A stretch of 64,000 nucleotides of DNA from Ascaphus truei (taxonomy: Eukaryota > Chordata > Amphibia > Anura > Ascaphidae), in NCBI GenBank assembly GCA_036426205.1, contig WSYH01002442.1, forward strand, positions 22,820-86,819, written 5' to 3'. The notes under the pieces are model-generated. The model was not told where the DNA came from and searched no databases. It saw nothing but the letters and a program-made list of their open reading frames with translations. The position numbers and the translations under genes were made by a program. Of this stretch, positions 56,974 through 64,000 are shown piece after piece; position 1 is the first letter of the stretch; every line of letters starts with the position of its first letter.

Positions 56974-57400
56974 GGCGGGCTGGTCTCTGGAGAATACTGT
57001 AACCAAAACTGGTCTTTGTCTTTCTTTAATATGAGAAGCCTTAATTGATACATTTTTGCAACCTCTTCCTTCAGTCTCAAGGCCAAGTTTACAATAGCAC
57101 ACTGTGGTATCTTTTTTAAACGAAACACCTGCAAGTCGACACATTACTGAAGCGCATGCACATTACAATTCATGAATATCTGCCATCTGGCGGACACGCG
57201 AAGCATTGCAGCCTATTAAATCCGAACCATTATCAATAAACACATCAACCGCGCGTCAGCCGGGCATGATCCGTGGCTGGGAACGCAAAATGAACGCGGC
57301 ATGCACCAGGTGAAGAGCGTCGCATTCCAGGAACAAGCAAGGGAAAAAACGGTGATTTGTTAGAATAAAAGCTGCCGCAGCAGTATATACACATAGTGTA
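56974..57400 (-). promoter_or_regulatory. Upstream region of the forkhead ORF
   Basis: The minus strand carries TATATAC at about 57380-57386, some 410 bp upstream of the ATG. The reading frame is also open from an ATG at 57144, but the 56973 ATG has the better context. The distal part (57112-57387) is duplicated at 50732-51003. Promoter assignment is inference. Confidence 0.45.
57112..57387. repeat. Direct repeat R of the BEN/HTH/forkhead element
   Basis: Partner of 50732-51003, same orientation. The pair brackets the HTH, BEN and forkhead genes with a ~6.4-kb spacing. It does not have TG...CA ends, so it is not an obvious LTR. Confidence 0.9.
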
Positions 57401-57639
57401 AAGGCAAATCACAATTTGGGTAAAGAAAAAGTTTAAACACAGAAAATGGGATGAATGCATATTTGATATTAAAAAAATGCCTAAAGAAACATTGCATATC
57501 CCATGTAATCATTTAAACCATAAGGAATAATGGATCCTAATTGAGTTATCCATCTACACTATTTTTAAGTAATGCCTTCCCAAGATCTCCAACCCTAATG
57601 CCTAATAAGACTTTGTCAATCGCAAAAGCTGTTAAAAGT
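57401..57639. other. Spacer before the LINE
   Basis: No gene seen. AT-rich to about 57600. Confidence 0.4.
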
Positions 57640-57804
57640 AGAGGATCTGGAGGAGGCGCATGCGCGGCGGGAACGGAGATGGCAGCCTGATTTGAGTGCT
57701 CCGATACCCGTCGGCAATAAATAAAGCACTACAACTGCAAAACCCAACAAAAATATCCCTGCACTGCGGGACCGGCTAAAGCCAAGATCACAGCAACCAC
57801 ACAC

Positions 57805-58770
57805 ATGGCGGCGACTCGCAAAAAAACTAAACAAAAGGTGGATGTACGCACCTATTTCGTGGGGGCAAAGAAGGCAAGAGAGACAGACAGCATGGCGGCC
57901 TCCGACTCAGATTCCGCACCGGAGTTGGAGTCGGCCCCGGACGAGCAGACGGGGGCTTTAAAGAGGGAAATTGCCCAACTCCTCTCTGACCTAAAAACGT
58001 TTTTCCGCGGAGAGGTGGACCAGCTAAGGAAGGACATACTGAACATCGGGACACGAACGCACGCCCTGGAGGAGAAAATGGAGGAGTCCTCCCGCTCTCA
58101 AAATGTAACAGACACCAGGGTCTCTGCGCTAGAGAGAAGGGTGGCAGAGCTGGAAGAACGCCACGAGGACAGCGAGAATCGGGATAGGCGCAATAACCTG
58201 AGGGTTAGGGGGATACCGGAGGAGATACTAGACCCCGAAGTGTTGCTGAATCGCTGGATGTCCTCCATTATGCCGGGGAAAACGGAAGCAGAGCTGGTCA
58301 TGGACCGGTGCCACCGTGCATTACGGGCCCGACCGCTTCCTAACAACCCACCCAGAGACATAATTCTGCGTCTGCATCATTTCACCACAAAGGCAGAAAT
58401 CAGTAAAATTACACGAGCCACCCCAACGGTGAAATTCGAGGGAATAGAAATGGCCATATTTCAAGACATTTCCCCGATTACATTGGCACGGCGCCAGGCC
58501 CTCCAGCCAGTTACCAAACTACTAAGGGACAGAAATATAAGGTATAGATGGGCCTTTCCCTTTGCCCTGATCGTGGTGCAAAACGGTCGGTCCCATGTAC
58601 TAAAACACCTTACAGACGGCGCAGAGTTCCTGAATAAGTTGAATATACCTCATGATCTCCCACTAGTAGAGGCCCAGGTGGGGCGCCCTCCCAGGCGGAC
58701 GGAATGGGAAAAGGTGGGCTCACCTAAAGGTCCGCGACAAGCTACCTCAAGATCGCCCAGACCGGCATGA
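57805..58770 (+). CDS. LINE ORF1 protein (L1 ORF1p-like, 321 aa)
   Basis: An intact 321-aa frame starting at an ATG in 'cacacatggcgg'. After a Lys-rich N-terminus, residues about 50-125 form a coiled coil rich in Glu, Leu and Arg ('LKREIAQLLSDLKTFF', 'VSALERRVAELEERHEDSEN'). 'RDRRNNLRVRGIPEE' then opens the RNA-recognition domain typical of L1 ORF1p. The C-terminal domain follows ('RDIILRLHHFTTKAEISKI', 'FQDISPITLARRQALQPVTK', 'YRWAFPFALIV'). The protein would form RNA-binding trimers that package the element RNA. Length matches the family (about 300-350 aa). The tail is basic and Ser/Pro-rich. Confidence 0.92.
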   Translation: MAATRKKTKQKVDVRTYFVGAKKARETDSMAASDSDSAPELESAPDEQTGALKREIAQLLSDLKTFFRGEVDQLRKDILNIGTRTHALEEKMEESSRSQNVTDTRVSALERRVAELEERHEDSENRDRRNNLRVRGIPEEILDPEVLLNRWMSSIMPGKTEAELVMDRCHRALRARPLPNNPPRDIILRLHHFTTKAEISKITRATPTVKFEGIEMAIFQDISPITLARRQALQPVTKLLRDRNIRYRWAFPFALIVVQNGRSHVLKHLTDGAEFLNKLNIPHDLPLVEAQVGRPPRRTEWEKVGSPKGPRQATSRSPRPA

Positions 58771-59964
58771 GGGCTTTTTAAGCAGCTCTCCAGCTATGCT
58801 GGACACATCAGTTCCTGTTATTAACCCGGTTAAAGTTATCTCCCAGCCAGTGAATACCACTGAGTAATACCCACAAAAGCGACTGACAGTGGGCGACCCC
58901 TCTGCCCCCTCTCGATGGGTCCCGACCCAGATAGCCAAACCCCGGCGGAGGATGCTAGAACAGCCAAAAAGAAAAAAAAGAAAACAAAAGTAAAGAGAAA
59001 CATAACACTCACCAAAATGGCGGCCGGAGACGATCCGCGGGAGAATCTGGAGGAGAGGCGCGGAAACAGAATGGCGGAGATCAATTGGGCGCGAAAAAGA
59101 GAAGCTCCTGCTAGCTCCGCCTTCGGGACACGCCTGCTCCCTCGGCTCACCACGGACTGGAATGCGCACGCAGCCCGGAAGACGACAGAGGGCGGTCCCC
59201 GGCGAGTCCGTGTCGATCCGGATCTGACGTCAGTGACAGCGCCTGCGGAGCAGGACAAAGATGGCCGCGCACCGGAGCAGCGGGGCAGAGGATCTGGGGG
59301 GAGTCACTGAGAGGGAGGGGGTGTTCTGAGGGGGTCCGCGCATTCCCCCGAGGGGACGAGGGAGAGGGGGGCTAAGCCCGATTAAGACACACAGTTAAGG
59401 GTTGTTAAAGAGCTGGACTGCTAACAGTAAACAACCACAGTCTATAGCACACAGCGGTCTGCAATAAGACACAGAAACAATACAGACCAGCAAATATGTT
59501 GTTGAACTTGCAAAACACGGCTATTATTTTAGTTGTTCTTTTAAAAAAAATGTTTATGTTGCCGACGGGGGGGCGGATGCCTGTCCTCTTCCCTACCTGT
59601 TGGCATGTGCCTCTGGGGCTGGACTGTGGCCTTAAGCCACAGGTCAGTCAAAGACCAGGGGATCCGCAGTCTGGAGTCTCCCCCTCAATCCCGGACGGGA
59701 AGGTGGGATCATCCGGAATATGTGCGGCATCCCCAGGCAGTAAACCACAGGTCAAATAAGACCAAGATGGTTTCCCTTGTATGTTCTACAAGGATTTATG
59801 TTCCCTGTCACTCCCCTATGTGTTTTCCTCCCCATCCCACAGGTATCCCAAGAGGAAGCAGCTCGGCAGACAGAGAGCAGCAGTACCGCTCCCGACACCG
59901 GCAGAAAAGACAAGGGTAGGAAACAAGCACAGCACACCCGCAAGGTCTCACTACATAAACACCT
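58771..59964 (+). other. Inter-ORF region of the LINE
   Basis: 1.2 kb between ORF1 and ORF2, longer than in mammalian L1. An open frame at 58915-59310 (131 aa) is Lys/Arg-rich and low in recognisable content. It contains repeated 'atggcgg' motifs like those of the 5' region. Whether it is translated is unknown. The stretch ends just before the ORF2 ATG in 'cacctatggcattg'. Confidence 0.5.
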
Positions 59965-62900
59965 ATGGCATTGACATTTATATCACAGAATGTTAAGGGA
60001 TTCAACTCCCCTCAAAAGCGTAGAATCGCCTTTGCTGAATTTAAACGCAGGAAGACAGATGTTTTATTCCTACAAGAGACGCACTACTGCTCGAGAAAAA
60101 ACCCGGGGTTCATAGATAAACATTTTAGGAAGTTCTATCTAGCCTCAGCCAAGGAAAAAAAAAAAAGGGGTAGCCATTCTACTACATAACAGAGTCCCAT
60201 TTGAGATGGAAAAAATAAAACGAGACCCAGGCGGTCGATACATTATATTGGTGGGCACATTGCAACAATGTAGAGTAACACTGGCGTGCATATATGCCCC
60301 ATGTGAAAAAGACCCTAAATTCTTCACAGAGTTCTTCCTTAAGCTGCAGCAATGGGCTTCCGGCAATATAATATTAGCGGGAGATTTCAATAAGGTCTTA
60401 GACCCTCGCATAGACAGGTCCCCTAGAAGGGAGAAAACGCGACAAGCAGGGACGACGGGGTTGATGGAGGGGCTGAGACGGCTGTGTCTGGTAGACATAT
60501 GGCGGGAACAGCACCCAGGTGACCGTTCATATACATTCTATTCACACCCCCATGACAGCTATAGCAGGCTAGACCACTTCTTTGTGTCGAGCAGAATGGT
60601 CCCACAAATCACCGGCACCTTAATTCATGACATTTCATGGTCGGACCATGCATCAATTGAGCTTAAATGCACGCAAATTAGATCGGTTAGCCCGGGAGCA
60701 AACTGGAAATTAAACGAGTCCCTAATAAAGATACCGGAATTGGCACAGATAGTCAAAGACGAGATTAGACAATTTTTTGTCATGAACGCAGGTACAGTGG
60801 AATCTCACACTATACTGTGGGAGGCTCACAAGGCCACAATGCGTGGAACGCTCATTAGTCTCGCAGCAAGGCGAAAAAGACAGAGGGAATCGAAATTGTC
60901 ACAACTATACAAGAGGTTACATGAGCTCTCCCCACTTCATAGCCGATCAGGTGGAGAAGACATTCTTAAGGAGTTGAAGGATGTAAGGATAGAACTTAAC
61001 CTCCTCCTCACATCCCAGGCCGAGAGGGACATTAGCTGGACCAAGAGGAAATTTTTTGAGAAAGCCAACAAACCGGATACTATGCTAGCCAACAGGATTC
61101 GCAATAGGCAACCAAACTATAACATACAGGCCATCAGAACCAAATCGGGGGAATTGACCTCCAACCCGAAACGTATAGTGGAAGAGTTTAGACTTTACTA
61201 TGAACAGCTTTATAATGGGGAGAAGGTGATACACAATTCCAAAACAAGCAAATTATTACAGACCTTCCTAAAAGAGGCAGCCTTACCTAGGCTGAGCAGA
61301 GTGGAGAGCGAGGCAATCCAGACTGATTTCACTCTGGAGGAACTGACCGCGGTTATCAAAAACCTCAAACCCTCTAAGGCCCCGGGCCCAGACGGGTTTT
61401 CTAATTTATACTACAAAAAATACATAGGGGTTCTAGCACCGCACATGCTCAAGTTATTTAACGGAGTCTTGGCGGGGGAACCCTTCTCGGACCAGATGCT
61501 CCAGGCGTCGATATCTATAATCCATAAACAGGACAAAGATCCTACAAACTGTCAAAGCTATAGGCCGATATCATTAATCAATTCGGACGTCAAGATATAT
61601 TCCAAATTGCTGGCCAACAGATTGAGCGCAATCATGCCAAGGCTTATCCACCCGGACCAAGTTGGCTTTATTAGCAATAGACAAGCGGCCGACAATACTA
61701 GAAGAATCATAGATATCATTAACTTTATCAATGCCAACGGGATCCGAGGTGTAGTATTAAGTTTAGACGCAGAGAAGGCCTTTGACAGGATTGACTGGCC
61801 ATTCATGGAGTCCACGCTTGAAGCATTCGGGTTTGGAGGTAAAATTCTAGGGGCAATAAACGCATTATATACAACCCCGACCGCCAAGGTGGTCCATCAA
61901 GGATTCCCGTCAGAGTTGTTTAAAATCAAAAGCGGGACCAGACAGGGCTGCCCACTCTCGCCCTTGTTGTTTGCCCTATGCATGGAACCGCTAGCGGCGC
62001 ACATACGTCGCAACCCGGATATTGCCGGCATTCAAATTCAATCCCAAGAGCACAAAATCGCTCTGTATGCAGATGACATTATCTTGTCGCTGACGAAACC
62101 GCTTACCTCGCTGCCCAATCTGTTTGCTCTACTGGAAACATTTGGCAGAATCTCCGGATTTAAGATAAATCAATCTAAGTCGGAGGCACTGAACCTAAAT
62201 ATTCCAAAGGAGACGGAGAAATTAATAGAGATCAACTTTCAGTTTAAATGGCAGCCCAAGGCGATAAAATATTTAGGAATATACCTAACTAAACATAACT
62301 CCAATCTTTATCAGGAGAATTATCCGAGACTCCTAAGAGCCCTCACAAAAGAACTAAAAGATTGGTCTGCATATGGGATATCCTGGATTGGCAGAATTTA
62401 CTGTGTGAAAATGAACCTCCTCCCCAGGATACTCTACCTGTTCCAAACACTTCCGATACCCGTGGTGAGATCAGACATTAAGGAACTGCAGAGCGCAGTT
62501 ACACAGTTCATCTGGAAGAATAAAAAGCCACGGGTAAAAATGTCAATTATGCAAAGACCTAAGGAAACTGGAGGCTTAGCAGTACCGAGTTTGATGGCCT
62601 ATTATAAAGCAGCACAACTATGCCAAATTACTCAATGGCATGGTGATCCGGAGCAGAGGCGATGGGTGGCACTGGAGAGGGAGGTCTGCGCCCCGCTCGA
62701 GCTTAAGGATATACTGTGGTATCCTAAACCCAGACTAAAAGATATGCAGAACCCGCTGCCCACGGTGCATAACTCCCTATCGGTCTGGGAAGCGGCCAAA
62801 AGTAATCACACATTAACCTCAAAACATTCTTTAATGACCCCCCTATACGGAAATCCAGACTTTGCTCCAGGGCTGATAGGTAGGAACTACACTCTCTGGC

Positions 62901-63769
62901 AAAACTTGGGGCTGAGAAGGCTTAAGGACCTGGAGGGACGAGACACGATCAAAACATTTGAACAATTGCAGTCAGATACGGACTTACCAAACACAGAGTT
63001 TCTTAGATACCTACAGGTCCGGGCATTTTATACCAAACACATCAATAGACCACCTCTAACTAATTTTGAAAAGCTCTGTGCTCGGGGAACCGACACACGG
63101 GGACTCATCTCTGCTCTATACAGGGAAGTGGTTAGGGCAGACACCGACGGATCGCGCAAAACCAGGTTTATGACACAGTGGGAGACTGACCTGACAGGAC
63201 CGTTAGAAGACGAAGAGTGGACGGCGATCTTTAAGGCTGCGGCCAGTAGCTCGATTTGTACGACATTGAAGGAAAACTCATATAAAGTGTTAATGAGGTG
63301 GTATCTCACCCCAGTTAGATTGGCTAAATTCGTCGCGGGCGCTTCCCCGCTCTGCCCCAGACGGTGCGGGGAACGGGGAGATCTGGTACATATGCTGTGG
63401 TCTTGTCCACGAATCATACCCGTTTGGACACAAATCAGGGATTGGCTACAGAGGGTCTTCCTGGGCCTCAAAATTACACTTGACCCGTGGGTTTTCCTAT
63501 TAGGTAAGCCCACAGATGAGGTATCGAGATCAGGAAATAAATTAATAGCACACTTTGCTACGGCGATGAGGTGCGAGACCGCAGCACTGTGGAATCAGAA
63601 TACAATTCCATCAATAGACAAAATTCGGAACAGAATCTGGTTTGCTTGCCAGATGGAAAAGTTGACGAGTCTGGTCAACGACACTGGCGTAAATTTCCAA
63701 AAAGTCTGGTCACTGTGGCTGGCACAGACCGACATCCCAGGGATGAGCAATGCCTCCGTCTGGCTTTGA
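59965..63769 (+). pseudogene. LINE ORF2 (endonuclease-RT), single frameshift
   Basis: The endonuclease starts in frame one ('LTFISQNVKGFNSPQKR', 'DVLFLQETHY'). After a 12-A run at 60155-60166 it continues in the next frame from 60206 onward, open to 63769. Endonuclease residues are all present: 'ACIYAP', 'LAGDFNKV', 'SRLDHFFV', 'SWSDHASIE'. Reverse transcriptase shows 'PSKAPGPDGF', 'YRPISLINSDVKIYSKLLAN', 'LSLDAEKAFDRIDW', 'GTRQGCPLSPLLFALC' and 'IALYADDIILSL'. A C-terminal 'CPRRCGERGDLVHMLWSC' is the C-C-H-C cluster of this group. Total length is about 1,268 codons, normal for the family. One extra A explains the break and could be a true mutation or a sequencing error. Confidence 0.9.
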
Positions 63770-64000
63770 TAAAATCAGATGGGTTTTCCTTCGATGCCGG
63801 ACTAAACACACGTGAGGAACTATAACACTCATGAATACAGGATCCACAGAGAGGAACCACACAACCTCCGGGCCCGTAGATTCGGTGCGGGGGCGGTGCG
63901 GATACATCTAAGTCTGCAGAAGCGAGCTAAGTCTACTGGAGCACACGGAAGAGGATACCTCAGTCCCTTGCCCTCTCCACACCCCTCCCCCTTCCCCCCC
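63770..64000 (+). other. Start of the LINE 3' region
   Basis: Follows the ORF2 stop; no ORF of note. It ends in C-rich sequence at the window edge, without a poly(A) or short-repeat tail yet. Confidence 0.6.

Larger units (their letters stand above)
57640..64000 (+). mobile_element. L1/Tx1-type LINE, near complete
   Basis: A GC-rich 5' region (about 57640-57804) is followed by ORF1, a ~1.2-kb inter-ORF region, ORF2 and a 3' region running past the window edge. Both ORFs show the full domain order of L1-group elements. ORF2 has a single frameshift at a homopolymer. Three-prime tail and target duplication are outside the window. Intactness suggests a young insertion. Confidence 0.88.

Noticed and set aside
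50732..57387. LTR retrotransposon interpretation of the direct repeats
   Set aside because: The repeats lack TG...CA ends, and there is no primer-binding site, polypurine tract or pol domain between them.
58915..59310. 131-aa ORF between LINE ORF1 and ORF2
   Set aside because: Low-complexity Lys/Arg-rich sequence in a GC-rich untranslated region, without a domain.
1..64000. Host protein-coding exons, tRNA, rRNA and CRISPR arrays
   Set aside because: None could be supported; apparent regular repeats are microsatellites, a minisatellite or element copies.

Overview
This window looks like repeat-rich nuclear DNA from a vertebrate, most likely a frog or other amphibian. The evidence is the mix of elements: a Gmr1-type Ty3/gypsy element, a Penelope-like element, L2/CR1-type and L1/Tx1-type LINEs, large foldback DNA elements, and short repeats with the 'cgaaacgcgtaggt'-type motif common in anuran genomes. 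I see no ordinary host gene, no rRNA or tRNA gene and no CRISPR array. Almost everything recognisable is a mobile element or its debris; the organism call is inference.

Layout. 56-1323 is a near-perfect 540-bp-arm palindrome. 3350-5345 holds a diverged tandem repeat broken by an L2/CR1-like LINE remnant, which itself carries a hairpin MITE. 6131-9520 is a composite foldback element: two short hairpins, then a ~1.07-kb-arm inverted repeat. A second copy of this family, with a different tail, is at 46306-50641. 9533-14650 is a non-autonomous LTR retrotransposon with two ~930-bp LTRs and ORFs that are not recognisable gag or pol. From inside its 3' LTR, a ~11.9-kb block (14051-25945) is repeated in tandem at 25953-37737. 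The two copies differ mostly by single-base indels and the first contains an NNN gap, so an assembly artefact is likely.

Each copy of that block is a nest: a Penelope-like element (reverse transcriptase plus GIY-YIG, minus strand) interrupted by a Gmr1-like gypsy element (SCAN-like Gag, protease, integrase placed before reverse transcriptase, RNase H). The gypsy element is in turn interrupted by an 827-bp solo LTR in RNase H and a ~277-bp insertion in integrase, each with visible target-site duplications. Another LTR, AT microsatellites and an octamer-rich hairpin repeat follow.

The most novel part is 50732-57387. Between two ~270-bp direct repeats lie three genes unlike any standard transposase. 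They are a two-exon helix-turn-helix protein (minus), a divergently transcribed intact 465-aa protein with a C-terminal BEN-like domain (plus), and a minus-strand ORF with a clear forkhead-like domain broken by one stop codon. The HTH and BEN genes each have a TATA box, about 60 bp apart. A partial, rearranged relative of this element is at 43781-46100. The window ends with an almost complete L1/Tx1-type LINE (ORF1 57805-58770; ORF2 59965-63769) whose only visible lesion in ORF2 is one extra A in a 12-A run.
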